DNA of 31,117 bases, taken from the NCBI GenBank assembly GCA_038209275.1, contig JBBQXW010000045.1, forward strand, positions 1 to 31,117, given 5' to 3'. Below are positions 6,833 through 14,565 of this stretch, in pieces. A model generated the notes under the pieces. It was not told the origin of the DNA. It ran no database searches and saw only the letters and a list, made by a program, of their open reading frames with translations. Position 1 is the stretch's first letter, and each line of letters opens with the position of its first letter. Both the position numbers and the translations under genes were made by a program. Origin of the DNA: L227-5C sp038209275. GTDB taxonomy: Bacteria > Chloroflexota > Chloroflexia > Chloroheliales > Chloroheliaceae.

Positions 6833-8434
6833 TTACTTCACGGTTGAGTTGTATTCGTCGAGGGCATCGTTGGATTTTTTGGCAGCATCATCGAGAGCAG
6901 CTTTGGCGGTGGGGAATTTGCCCGTCATAAACTGATCCATTGCACCTTGAATATTGGTACGAGTAGCGACGAACGTACCGAAAACCGCGCCTGCCGTAGC
7001 AGGGCTGGCTTCGGTAGCCCGCAACTGGTCTACCGCCGTCTGGAATTGCGGGAATTTAGCCAGCGCGTCCTTCATTTCCTGCACATTATAGGACGCTTTG
7101 CGGATAGGATAGTAGCCAGTGTTGGCAGACCAGAACGCCTGGATTTCCGGCTGGGCCGTCCATTTCACAAAATCCCAGGAAGCAGCCTGCTGTTCTGGCG
7201 TGCCAGTATTGGTAATCCACAGCGAAGCGCCGCCGATGATTACACCGCCTTTAGCACCCGTTGGTCGCGGAATATAGGCCACGCCAACATCTACTTTGCC
7301 GCCCGAAGAAGCGGCGCTGCTGATGTAGCCGCGCAAGCTGGCAATACTGTTGAAGGTAATCGCAGTCTCGCCGGTAACGAACTTGGTGTCGCGGGTAGTG
7401 CTGTTCGCGCCGCCATCAGTTCCCCAACTACGGCCCAAACCATCATCCTGAATTTTCTTCAGGAAGTTGAGCCAGTTCACGCCCGCTTCGTTGTTAAAGA
7501 CCAGCTTGTTGGCCCGGCCTTCGCGTCCGTTATTCGGGTCGGCGAAAACAGCACTCTGGGTAGCCAGTTCTTGCTCCAAAATCCAGCTATAGAGCGTGAA
7601 ATCTACACCGCCACGACTAATTTTACCAGCCGCGTCTTTTTTGACCAGCTTCTTGGCGGCATCGTAAACTTCATCGTAAGTCCAGATTTTCTTCTCCGGG
7701 TCTAACCCGGCCTCTTTGAAGGCGTTCTTGTCGAAGTACATTACCGGGGCAGAGCTATTGAAAGGCATCGAGTAAAGCTTGCCGCCGATGGTGTAATAAC
7801 GGGCTACGGCAGGTTCAATATCGCTGATGATGTCCAGCTTATCTTTATCAATCAAATCCTGAACTGGCACGATTTTCTTGGTGTCAATCATACGTTGGGT
7901 GCCAACATCATAAATCTGGGCCACGTTAGGCAATTGACCACCAGCCAGACTGGTGTTCAGCTTTTGGATGGTAGCATCGTAGTCGGGCTGCTGAATCGCT
8001 TCGACGTAATACTTGCTCTGGCTGGCGTTGTACTTGTTCACGGTCTGCTGCACTACGTTACCGAGTGAGCCAGTCAAACCGTACCAGAAAGTTATCTTGA
8101 TTGAACCGGCGGGCTGCGGAAGGGCCGGTATTGGCGTAATCGTGGGGGCTGGTGCGGCGGCGGTAGTAGCTGCACCTACGGCAGCCGTAGTCGCGGCGGC
8201 AGTGGTAGCGCCAGCAGCCGTAGTCGCGGCAGTAGTCGCGGCGGCAGTGGTAGCCGCTGCTGTTGTTGCAGCGGCAGTGGTGGCAGCGGTAGTTGCGGCG
8301 GCGGTAGTTGCGGCGGCGGTGGTAGCCGAGGCAGTCGTGGCGGTTGGGTCGCCGCAAGCCGCCAGTAGCGCGGTCATCAGCACCGTGACCAGCACTAAAG
8401 ATAGCACTTGCCACAAATTCTTAGCTTTTTTCAA
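6833..8434 (-). CDS. ABC transporter substrate-binding lipoprotein, UgpB-like
   Basis: The 533-residue extracellular binding protein is of the carbohydrate/glycerol-3-phosphate type (SBP family 1). A lipoprotein signal ends in TALLAAC with lipidated Cys27. Residues 29-95 are a low-complexity Ala/Thr linker (units like TTAAA) that presumably holds the domain off the membrane. The mature domain starts at ITFWYGLTGSLG and follows UgpB closely, including YDATIQKLNTSLAGG, IYDVGTQRMID, and GGKLYSMPFNSSAPVMYFDK. Translation starts at TTG with GAGGAGA at 8441-8447. It is the last gene of the operon after two permeases, a reversed order compared with many such operons. No ATPase gene lies nearby. Substrate may be sn-glycerol-3-phosphate or a glycerophosphodiester (inference). 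Confidence 0.9.
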   Translation of the reverse strand: MKKAKNLWQVLSLVLVTVLMTALLAACGDPTATTASATTAAATTAAATTAATTAAATTAAATTAAATTAATTAAGATTAAATTAAVGAATTAAAPAPTITPIPALPQPAGSIKITFWYGLTGSLGNVVQQTVNKYNASQSKYYVEAIQQPDYDATIQKLNTSLAGGQLPNVAQIYDVGTQRMIDTKKIVPVQDLIDKDKLDIISDIEPAVARYYTIGGKLYSMPFNSSAPVMYFDKNAFKEAGLDPEKKIWTYDEVYDAAKKLVKKDAAGKISRGGVDFTLYSWILEQELATQSAVFADPNNGREGRANKLVFNNEAGVNWLNFLKKIQDDGLGRSWGTDGGANSTTRDTKFVTGETAITFNSIASLRGYISSAASSGGKVDVGVAYIPRPTGAKGGVIIGGASLWITNTGTPEQQAASWDFVKWTAQPEIQAFWSANTGYYPIRKASYNVQEMKDALAKFPQFQTAVDQLRATEASPATAGAVFGTFVATRTNIQGAMDQFMTGKFPTAKAALDDAAKKSNDALDEYNSTVK

Positions 8435-8453
8435 CGTTTCTCTCCTCGTTTAA

Positions 8454-8535
8454 CAGTTATCAGTTATCAGTCGTCAGTTAACAGTTGTCAGTTGTCAGTC
8501 AGTTTGGAACTGACAATTGACAACTGTTAACTAAA
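8454..8535. repeat. Heptamer array 1 (CAGTTAT type), inverted arrangement
   Basis: Seven contiguous 7-bp units in one orientation (CAGTTAT, CAGTTAT, CAGTCGT, CAGTTAA, CAGTTGT, CAGTTGT, CAGTCAG; 8454-8502) are followed by a 5-bp centre and four units in the opposite orientation (AACTGAC, AATTGAC, AACTGTT, AACTAAA; 8508-8535). It fills the UgpE-UgpB intercistronic gap and could form a long imperfect hairpin in the operon mRNA. Confidence 0.9.
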
Positions 8536-8536
8536 A

Positions 8537-9409
8537 TCATCCTTTCAGCGCTCCTTCGGTCAGACCGCGCACCAGTTGGCGTTGGCCCACTATCAGGAGT
8601 ATCAAAGTAGGTAACATTACAATAATAGTAGCCGCCATTTGCAGGTTGAAGACGGCTACTTCGGATGAACGGAAAGCAGTAATACCGACCTGGGTAGTGC
8701 GCCACACTGGGTCGTCAATTACCAGCAAAGGCCAGTAATATTGATTCCAGGTGTTCAGGAAGGCATAAACTGCCAGCGTTCCCAATGCCGGACGCGAAAG
8801 CGGCAGCAAGATCGACCAGAGGTAGCGAGTGCGCCCGCAACCGTCAATCGTAGCCGCTTCGTACAAATCGCGGGGAATAGTCAGAAAATACTGACGAAGC
8901 AAGAAGATACCAAATCCACTTGCCAGGAAGGGGGCAATCAAGCCCTGATAGCTATCTTTCCAGCCCCAACTGGTCACGGAAAGATAATTGGGAACAATCG
9001 TAGATTCCCAGGGTATCATCAGCGTCCCTAGAATGAAAAAGAAAAAGAAGGGTTTAGCCGGAAAGTCCAGCGTCGCCAGAGCATAGGCTGCTAACGAAGA
9101 AGTAACTAGCTGGCCCAGCGTAACTACAATCGAAACCACGAACGAATTGACCACCCAACGCCCTAAATTTTTCTCTCTTTGGAAAGCCTGTCCGAAAACA
9201 CTGAAATCCAGCTTGCCGAAATCAGGTATCAGGTTAGGCGCAAGGGTCGGGCCTTGCAACGCCAGCGAGAACGAAAAAACCAACGGAAACAGCACAATCA
9301 GCGAGGCCAGCACTAGCAAGAAATAGGTGACTATTTTTTTGATTAGCTGAATAGCCTGATATTGGCCCGAACTGATTTCACGGGGAGCAGATGTAGCTTG
9401 AACGCTCAT
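8537..9409 (-). CDS. Carbohydrate ABC transporter permease, UgpE/MalG type
   Basis: The 290-residue inner-membrane permease has six predicted spans (first at about 25-50, YFLLVLASLIVLFPLVFSFS). The cytoplasmic EAA loop that docks on the ATPase is EAATIDGCGRTRYLWSILL. It partners with the upstream permease and the UgpB-like receptor. The start codon overlaps the stop of the upstream permease gene (ATGA at 9406-9409), which implies translational coupling. The C-terminal ILLIVGQRQLVRGLTEGALKG is the standard ending of this subfamily. Confidence 0.93.
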   Translation of the reverse strand: MSVQATSAPREISSGQYQAIQLIKKIVTYFLLVLASLIVLFPLVFSFSLALQGPTLAPNLIPDFGKLDFSVFGQAFQREKNLGRWVVNSFVVSIVVTLGQLVTSSLAAYALATLDFPAKPFFFFFILGTLMIPWESTIVPNYLSVTSWGWKDSYQGLIAPFLASGFGIFLLRQYFLTIPRDLYEAATIDGCGRTRYLWSILLPLSRPALGTLAVYAFLNTWNQYYWPLLVIDDPVWRTTQVGITAFRSSEVAVFNLQMAATIIVMLPTLILLIVGQRQLVRGLTEGALKG

Positions 9410-10440
9410 TGGTAATGCACCCTCCTATCCAGCACGCGATATTGAATAAAGGTTAGCACCAGCAAAATGATAAACAGCACCACCGCCATTGCGGACGCAA
9501 AGCCGTAGCGATTGTCCTTCCAGAAGGCGGTAAACAGGCTATAGACCAGCACGTTAGTCGAACCGTCCGGGCCTTCGTTGCCGATTAAGACGTTGAACTG
9601 GGTAAACGCCTGAAAACATTGAATTGTGGTGATGACGAACAGAAACATTAGTGTCGGGGTAAGCAAAGGCCAGGTGATAAAGCGGAAGGCCGACCAGCTA
9701 TTTGTGCCGTCAATCTTTCCGCTTTCGTATAAATCTTGCGGAATGGCTTGCATACCGGCCAGGGTAATAATAAAGCTGAAGCCTAACCCCGTCCAGACGG
9801 TCATAAAAGCGACTGCGGCCAACGCCGTCCCCGCATCATTTAGTAGGGTCTGAGTTTTCAGGTGGAGCAAATCAATTAACCATTGGGTAACTTTAGTATT
9901 GGGACTATAAATCAATGACCAGATTACCCCGGCGCTGGCGACTGAAATAGCAATGCTGCTGGTGAAAATGGTGCGGAAAATACCAATCGCCCTTACTTTA
10001 GCGGTAGCCAGCACAGCTAAAGCGACCGAAGTGATAATACTCAGTGGTACGACCAGCAAGGTAAATTGAAAAGTAGTTACAATACTTTTCAGGTACTCGT
10101 CGCGTCCGCTACCATCCTGGTTGAGGATGCGGCTGTAGTATTTAACGTCGTTGAAGCGTACCGGCTGCCCCGTGCCGTCGGTGACGAAAAAACTCAACCA
10201 GACCGAACGGATGAACGGGGCATAGGTAAAGGTGATAAAGATAGCGATAGCCGGACTCATATAAAGCAATGCCAGGCCAAAATCGCTCCAGCGTTTGTTT
10301 AGTCTCGCCGACCTTACCCTGGTTGGGCTGACCGCTTGCTCAAGGCCGGGCAAGCTCGTTCCTGAAGCATCGGCTGCCGCCTCCACCGGGCTATCGGGCC
10401 GGTGAATCGTTCCTTCTTTTTGGTTATCAATTGCGCTCAT
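9406..10440 (-). CDS. Carbohydrate ABC transporter permease, UgpA/MalF type
   Basis: The 344-residue inner-membrane permease has a roughly 45-residue hydrophilic N-terminal tail before the first span (LLYMSPAIAIFITFTYAPFI). The EAA loop is YESGKIDGTNSWSAFRFITW. It is the first gene of a ugpA-ugpE-ugpB-like operon on minus. GGGAG sits about 10 bp before the ATG. The closest pattern match is UgpA, but related sugar permeases are very similar, so substrate is not fixed by this gene alone. Confidence 0.92.
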   Translation of the reverse strand: MSAIDNQKEGTIHRPDSPVEAAADASGTSLPGLEQAVSPTRVRSARLNKRWSDFGLALLYMSPAIAIFITFTYAPFIRSVWLSFFVTDGTGQPVRFNDVKYYSRILNQDGSGRDEYLKSIVTTFQFTLLVVPLSIITSVALAVLATAKVRAIGIFRTIFTSSIAISVASAGVIWSLIYSPNTKVTQWLIDLLHLKTQTLLNDAGTALAAVAFMTVWTGLGFSFIITLAGMQAIPQDLYESGKIDGTNSWSAFRFITWPLLTPTLMFLFVITTIQCFQAFTQFNVLIGNEGPDGSTNVLVYSLFTAFWKDNRYGFASAMAVVLFIILLVLTFIQYRVLDRRVHYQ

Positions 10441-10596
10441 AGGCAGTCTATTCTCCCGTGCTAAGAACCAGCCAGTTTAGCAAAAATTTATGGGTAAATT
10501 AAAACCAGGTTGGAAATACGAACCATGCATATGCAACCGAGGCAATATCAAGATGATAGTGCAGAGGAGAACGCCTCGTTGCGTTACGCTTCTTCT

Positions 10597-10625
10597 ATTA
10601 TAACCTAATTTTCGATTGCTAACAA
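10597..10625 (-). promoter_or_regulatory. Sigma-70-type promoter of the Ugp-like operon
   Basis: Read on minus, TTGTTA (complement of 10620-10625) and TATAAT (complement of 10597-10602) are separated by 17 bp. This leaves a long leader before the permease start at 10440, with a short GAGGCG...CCTC hairpin near 10564-10577. Confidence 0.75.
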
Positions 10626-10807
10626 TGGCTGACACTTCTCAGACAATGAGCCGCTGCGCCCTTCCAGAACTGTAGAGTAACCGAGAGTTATTAACAAAGC
10701 TTTAAGAGGGTTTTAATGAGGCTTTAAATAAATGTTAGTTTTGCACTTCCTTTAATGTAGTAGCGATTTATGCTGTTTAATAAAATAAGCCGTAAATAGA
10801 CAATCAC

Positions 10808-10879
10808 TGGTAGGGGCGAGATTTCCTCGCCCAAAAATGAGCGCCAGGGTAAATTGGACGAGGAAACCTCGTCCCTACA
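10808..10879. repeat. GTAGGGG-type intergenic palindrome
   Basis: The left arm (10808-10832) has GTAGGGGCGAGATTTCCTCG and the right arm (10856-10879) carries its near complement with three or four mismatches. Ends are GTAGGG and CCCTAC as in the repeats at 716, 1854, 14458 and 21314. No target duplication is evident. Confidence 0.75.
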
Positions 10880-10979
10880 TTTACGAATTAATTTGTTAAA
10901 GACTATCAATCGCTCTTCAAAGCTAAATCCAAAGCGATTGAAATCGCTACTACTAAATTCCTAAATGTGCGCTTGAACT

Positions 10980-11660
10980 TTAACGGGGTGGCCCGCTTGG
11001 ACTGGGGCTGGCCCTAACGGTAGGTGAGCCGGACGGATTTTGAATGAACACCACCCGTTTATACTGTGGCGCAATTTGAAGAACAAGGTTACGTAGCTCG
11101 TCTTCGGCATTAATTCGAGCGTCTTTGAGCAGCTTGCCTTGCTCAATAATGGTGGTGCGGACGCGCTTTTTGCCTTCATCTACCACTATTTTGGGCAGTT
11201 CTTTTTTCTCACTTGGGCCGGAGAAAATTTCTTTGGTTTCGGCAACCGGAACAAATTCGGAGGTCTCGCCTAAAATCTGCGGGTCGGGCAACACAATAGT
11301 AAGGGTTTCGCCATCAGGCCGAACGTCGCTATCTTTTAGCTGCATCATATCTATCCCAGCTGTTAGAGTAACAAAAATTTGATAGGTAAGTTTGGCTTTG
11401 CTAAAAGGTAAGGCGCTGTTAGTCTCACCCTCAACGATGGTCGAACCAGTTACTTCGGCAGTTTGCAATTTATAAGCTTTTTGAATTTGCCCAATGCTTA
11501 TCGGGGCAGGGGTAGGCGGTGGAGCAGGCCGAAACGGGCCACCGGGCGAAAGCACAAAGGCAATCGCAATAACCGCAGCCGTTATCACCAGAACCAGAAA
11601 CATAAGCTGGTACAGTATCGAGACCCCGCCTCCACCTCCCCGCCGTCTTCTGGCTGACAT
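10980..11660 (-). CDS. DUF4230 family membrane-anchored protein
   Basis: The 226-residue protein has a basic N-terminus (SARRRRGGGGG), one membrane span at about 15-38 and an extracytoplasmic domain. That domain matches the DUF4230 pattern: AYKLQTAEVTGSTIVEG, then an AGIDMMQLKDSDV strand-turn, TLTIVLPDPQIL, an EIFSG segment, and a final helix GKLLKDARINAEDELRNLVLQ. The C-terminus is a Pro/Ser tail (GSPTVRASPSPSGPPR). AAGGGAGAAA precedes the ATG. The family's function is unknown. A 34-residue membrane peptide is encoded 45 bp upstream on the same transcript. Confidence 0.85.
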   Translation of the reverse strand: MSARRRRGGGGGVSILYQLMFLVLVITAAVIAIAFVLSPGGPFRPAPPPTPAPISIGQIQKAYKLQTAEVTGSTIVEGETNSALPFSKAKLTYQIFVTLTAGIDMMQLKDSDVRPDGETLTIVLPDPQILGETSEFVPVAETKEIFSGPSEKKELPKIVVDEGKKRVRTTIIEQGKLLKDARINAEDELRNLVLQIAPQYKRVVFIQNPSGSPTVRASPSPSGPPR

Positions 11661-11705
11661 AGTGAAATTTCTCCCTTAATTATTAGTTAATAGAATAGAA
11701 TAAGC

Positions 11706-11810
11706 TTATTTAACTTGAACGCTGCCGGTGCTGCTGCCAACGATTAGAATTATGGCGATAATCGCCACGATGATAACGATTACAAACAAAAATGCTAGAA
11801 CCCGTGCCAT
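11706..11810 (-). CDS. Small single-span membrane peptide, 34 aa
   Basis: Minus-strand ATG at 11810 to TAA at 11706. The product is MARVLAFLFV followed by a very hydrophobic IVIIVAIIAIILIV stretch and a short polar tail GSSTGSVQVK, so it is one membrane helix. The case for a real gene is a perfect AGGAGG site about 8 bp upstream and a strong promoter at 11879-11907. It lies 45 bp before the DUF4230 gene on the same strand, so the two are probably co-transcribed. Function unknown; a partner or regulator of the DUF4230 protein is a reasonable guess. Confidence 0.75.
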   Translation of the reverse strand: MARVLAFLFVIVIIVAIIAIILIVGSSTGSVQVK

Positions 11811-11878
11811 CAATCAGCCTCCTTATTTTTTAAATGGTTACATTCCAGCGAATAAATGTTCGTTCTAGCCCATATAAA

Positions 11879-11907
11879 ATTATAACTAATTTGCCAGTTT
11901 AAGTCAA
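11879..11907 (-). promoter_or_regulatory. Sigma-70-type promoter of the small peptide/DUF4230 operon
   Basis: Read on minus, TTGACT (complement of 11902-11907) and a perfect TATAAT (complement of 11879-11884) are spaced by 17 bp. Transcription would start about 60 nt before the 34-residue peptide. Confidence 0.85.
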
Positions 11908-11914
11908 CGTAGGT

Positions 11915-12014
11915 TTTTTAACCGGGTGAGCGTCAATTTTTTGCATTAGGGTCAATCCAACCCGGACATTCACGTCCGGGTTTTGCAAAAAACTGACGCT
12001 CACCCTTTTTAACC
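11915..12014. mobile_element. MITE-like element, 82 bp, with 9-bp target duplication (copy 1)
   Basis: The element spans 11924-12005 and has inverted ends of about 22 bp starting GGGTGAGCGTCA. The direct repeat TTTTTAACC flanks it exactly (11915-11923 and 12006-12014). The interior is another palindrome, CCCGGACATTCACGTCCGGG (11961-11980). A second copy lies at 30990-31059. No coding capacity. Confidence 0.85.
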
Positions 12015-12023
12015 TTTAGGCCG

Positions 12024-12070
12024 CTTTCCTGAAGCTGAGTTCACTCTGAGTGAACTCAGCTTCAGGAAAG
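12024..12070. repeat. Near-perfect 47-bp palindrome
   Basis: Two 23-bp arms beginning CTTTCCTGAAGCTGAG are exact complements around a single T at 12047. It lies 5 bp downstream of the lipoprotein stop codon. It could act as a terminator-like hairpin for that gene, but no U-tract follows immediately, so a palindromic mobile repeat is equally possible. Confidence 0.85.
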
Positions 12071-12075
12071 TCTAT

Positions 12076-13080
12076 TCAAGCCGGGGTGCTGATGTTAACC
12101 GGGCTGTTATAATCGGTCAGGTCGTAGGTGAAGGTGCCGCCGATGTTGAACATGGTGATGCGTTTGATGTAGCCATTTTTGTCCAGGTAATAATTAAGCT
12201 GTGGTGCGGACGGCAACCCTTCTGGGACGGTTTGCGTCTCATCAAAGCTAACCTCGATTACCCGCAAAGTTTCACCATTTACCTGAGCATCTTGCTTTTT
12301 TGTTACATCGGCGTTTTTGAACAAATCGAGTGCCTGGGTTGGATTTAGCAGGCCCAGTGCGTTGAGTTGTTTGGTCAGGCTGATGCTCTGGTCTCTAGTC
12401 CAGCCACCGTTAGCGGCTTTGGTGTAGCTATCGTTGCCAATAATAATGCGCTCGGTGACTTTCCCATCGGGGGCAGTAATTATGCCGTGCAACTTGTCGG
12501 GTGGGGACAGTTCAAAAATCTGGCTGGATTTTTTGGCATCCTGAGTTAGCGAGCCACTGAGCTTAAAGCCTTTGTTCTGGTAAGCTTTTTGGAGCGCCTG
12601 ATAAACTGCATCGCTATCGGAAGCGGCAGTAGTCCCCTTTGTAGCGGCAACGCTGGGACTCGGCGGTGTGGTCGTGCCAGGTGCAACTGGTGCAGTAGTG
12701 CGATTAGCGGGGGCAACAGTAGTGACGGCGCTGGTCGTAGGGTTAGGTGCTGCCGGACTGGTGCTGCTAGTAGTCGCTACGGTTGCTGGTGTATTATTGC
12801 TGGTTGCAGCAGTGGTCTGCCCGCTTGCAGTAGTAACAGGTGCAGTCTGGGCCGGGGTAGTGGCGGCGTTAGTAGCATTGTTACGGGCCGTCGTTGCGGC
12901 GGTTGAGTTCGCGGCGGCGGTAGTTGAGACGGTTTTAGTTTGAGTATTGGCAGCTACAGTCGGGGGGCTGGTGGTTGTGCCGGAGTTTGTTGCGGTAGGG
13001 GTCATTTCTCCACAGGCTGCCAGGGTCAGGACTAATATTATTAATAAGGTAATGAACCCGATGGTTCTTTGTCTAAGCAA
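12076..13080 (-). CDS. Lipoprotein with Thr/Ala-rich linker and LprG/LolA-like domain
   Basis: The 334-residue exported lipoprotein has the signal peptide ending LTLAAC (Cys23). Residues 25-155 are a low-complexity Thr/Ala/Pro/Ser/Asn linker. The folded part (about 156-334) looks like the LolA/LppX-LprAFG type of half-barrel: alternating strands such as FKLSGSLTQD, KLHGIITAPDGKVTERIIIGNDSY, LRVIEVSFDET and QLNYYLDKNGYIKRITMF. Such domains bind lipids or act as envelope sensors; the exact role is unknown. The start is TTG with AAGGAG just upstream. Linker composition matches the UgpB-like lipoprotein, a shared style of surface lipoproteins in this genome. Confidence 0.85.
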   Translation of the reverse strand: MLRQRTIGFITLLIILVLTLAACGEMTPTATNSGTTTSPPTVAANTQTKTVSTTAAANSTAATTARNNATNAATTPAQTAPVTTASGQTTAATSNNTPATVATTSSTSPAAPNPTTSAVTTVAPANRTTAPVAPGTTTPPSPSVAATKGTTAASDSDAVYQALQKAYQNKGFKLSGSLTQDAKKSSQIFELSPPDKLHGIITAPDGKVTERIIIGNDSYTKAANGGWTRDQSISLTKQLNALGLLNPTQALDLFKNADVTKKQDAQVNGETLRVIEVSFDETQTVPEGLPSAPQLNYYLDKNGYIKRITMFNIGGTFTYDLTDYNSPVNISTPA

Positions 13081-13096
13081 ACTTATTCTCCTTTGG

Positions 13097-13142
13097 TAGT
13101 TTCTAGTTTCTAGTTTCTAGTTTCTGGTTCAAAATCAGAAAC
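13097..13142. repeat. Heptamer array 2 (TAGTTTC type)
   Basis: Four perfect tandem TAGTTTC units (13097-13124) are followed, after a 10-bp spacer, by an inverted AGAAACT (13136-13142). It lies in the leader of the lipoprotein gene, between its promoter and its start. Confidence 0.85.
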
Positions 13143-13189
13143 TGAGGCCCAATGATATTTTTAACAAAATTCTCAAAGGGCTGGGCGGT

Positions 13190-13218
13190 ATCATACTACA
13201 AAAGTTTGCTAAAGGCAA
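13190..13218 (-). promoter_or_regulatory. Sigma-70-type promoter of the lipoprotein gene
   Basis: Read on minus, TTGCCT (complement of 13213-13218) and TATGAT (complement of 13190-13195) are spaced by 17 bp. It abuts the end of the LLM oxidoreductase gene and leaves a leader of about 100 nt that includes heptamer array 2. Confidence 0.65.
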
Positions 13219-13225
13219 AGTTTTG

Positions 13226-14194
13226 TTAAAGAGCGGGCATAACTTCTTCGGCAAAAAGGCGCATACTCTCCATTTTGGCGGGCTGGCTGAAATAGCAGAC
13301 AAAATATTCTACGCCCGCCTCAATCATACCTTTGAAAATCTCGATTAGCTGGGCGGGAGTGCCAACAGCACTGCCCTTGCCAAATTCGGCAAGGCTGGCG
13401 TTGCCGCGAGACGAGGCGGTGATGCTTTCCAGTTCGGCTTCGGTGTGGGCGGCAAAGACGGTAAAGCTGGCGGTTTTCAGGATGCTGTTATAATCGCGTC
13501 CCTGTTCTTCGCAGTGGCGGCGCAATACCTCGAATTTTTGGCGATAGAAAGCCGGGTCGGTGTGGTCGGTGACGTTGCAGGCATCGGCGTATTGGGCCAC
13601 TAGCTTGAGCGTTACTTTTTCGCCCGCCCCGCCAATCCAGAGCGGAATGTGCGGTTTCTGAACGCCTTTGGGTTCGTTGATGGCGTTTTTGATGCGGTAA
13701 TACTGGCCCTCGAAGCTGGCGCGAGGCTCTTCCCACATCCGGCGAATTATCTGGGCGGCTTCACCCAGGCGGCGCAAGCGTTCGCCGGTTTCGGGGTAAG
13801 GCATCGGGTAGCCGTAGGCTTCGTACTCGCCTTCGTTCCAGCCCGCCCCTAATCCTAAAATAACTCGCCCGTGACTGAGTACGTCCACCGTCGAAACGAT
13901 TTTTGCCAGATGCGCCGGATTGCGAAAGCTGTTGCAGGTGACAAGCTGACCCAGCTTTATTGTTTTGGTATCGCGGGCCAGCGCTGCCATGCTCGTCCAG
14001 CACTCGAAAGTCGCCTCGATAGTTGGTTCAGGCACGGTATGAAAATGGTCGTAGAGCCAGACCGAGTCGAAGCCCAGCCGTTCGGCTTCAAGCGCTACGT
14101 TGGTCATCGCTTCGTATTTTTCTATCGGGTCGGCGATTTCCGCCAAGTCCATCCGCCAACCCTGTGGAGCAAACGCGCCAAATTTTACTACCAT
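13226..14194 (-). CDS. LLM class F420-dependent oxidoreductase
   Basis: The 322-residue luciferase-like monooxygenase-fold protein likely uses coenzyme F420 or FMN. Typical landmarks are LAFGAFAPQG-like N-terminus (VKFGAFAPQGW), AERLGFDSVWLYDHFH, the KLGQLVTCNSFRNPAHLAKIV strand-helix, VLSHGRVILGLGAGWNEGEYEAYGY, and KPHIPLWIGGAGEK. Length is normal for the family, with no signal peptide. The substrate is not predictable. It is alone in its unit; the lipoprotein downstream has its own promoter. The Shine-Dalgarno site (GCAGG) is weak. Confidence 0.9.
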   Translation of the reverse strand: MVVKFGAFAPQGWRMDLAEIADPIEKYEAMTNVALEAERLGFDSVWLYDHFHTVPEPTIEATFECWTSMAALARDTKTIKLGQLVTCNSFRNPAHLAKIVSTVDVLSHGRVILGLGAGWNEGEYEAYGYPMPYPETGERLRRLGEAAQIIRRMWEEPRASFEGQYYRIKNAINEPKGVQKPHIPLWIGGAGEKVTLKLVAQYADACNVTDHTDPAFYRQKFEVLRRHCEEQGRDYNSILKTASFTVFAAHTEAELESITASSRGNASLAEFGKGSAVGTPAQLIEIFKGMIEAGVEYFVCYFSQPAKMESMRLFAEEVMPAL

Positions 14195-14565
14195 TTTGAG
14201 CCTGCTTTCTTTCAGAATTATTTTTAACCGCCAAGACGTAAAGGACGCAAAGAGGACGCGGAGTTTTTTAAATTTTGTAGCTGCGGTGAGTCCGCTTTTA
14301 CGGTGGCAAGCGAAAGTCCTAAGTTTTTAAGTTTATGGGTCAGGTGTATCTTAACATATTCTATTCCAGTAGTAACAACTACAGACTAGCGCGGGGGGCT
14401 GCTCTAACATGAGGTAGCTTTTTGACCGCTCCACCAATAAAAAACCTATTTCGATTTCGTAGGGGTTTGAAGAGTCAAACCCTGCGCCTGGACGCAATAA
14501 ATTGCGCCCCTACCAAAGATAGGCATTAAATTAGAAGCGAAAAATAGTAACGGGGAATAAAAATC
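14195..14565. other. Intergenic region with two dispersed repeats
   Basis: No gene was seen in these 371 bp between divergently transcribed genes. 14229-14263 carries a degenerate tandem repeat of about 9 bp (GACGTAAAG, GACGCAAAG, GACGCGGAG), a kind common between bacterial genes. 14458-14514 is a GTAGGGG-type element (copy B of the repeat at 716-913). Promoters for both genes must lie here but none is convincing. Confidence 0.6.
14458..14514. repeat. GTAGGGG-type palindromic repeat (copy B)
   Basis: The ends are CGTAGGGGTTTGA and GCGCCCCTACC. It contains a TTTGAAGAGTCAAA hairpin and an ATTTATTGCG-type inner repeat. It is the uninterrupted relative of copy A (716-913) in inverted orientation. 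Confidence 0.75.

Larger units (their letters stand above)
10441..10979. other. Intergenic region with operon leader and one palindrome
   Basis: No gene was seen in these 539 bp. The part next to the permease gene is its untranslated leader of about 150 nt, with the promoter at 10597-10625. Further left-to-right lies an AT-rich stretch, a GTAGGGG-type palindrome (10808-10879) and a weak GCGATT-rich repeat near 10905-10955. Confidence 0.6.

Noticed and set aside
8013..8453. Long Val/Ala-rich open frame on plus opposite the UgpB-like gene
   Set aside because: It is the antisense reading of the lipoprotein's Ala/Thr linker; no ribosome binding site and no family resemblance.
8454..8535. CRISPR array
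   Set aside because: Units are contiguous heptamers with no spacers, and no cas genes are present.
12589..12943. Gly/Ser/Cys-rich and Val/Ala-rich frames on plus opposite the Thr-rich lipoprotein
   Set aside because: They are shadows created by the low-complexity linker on the other strand.
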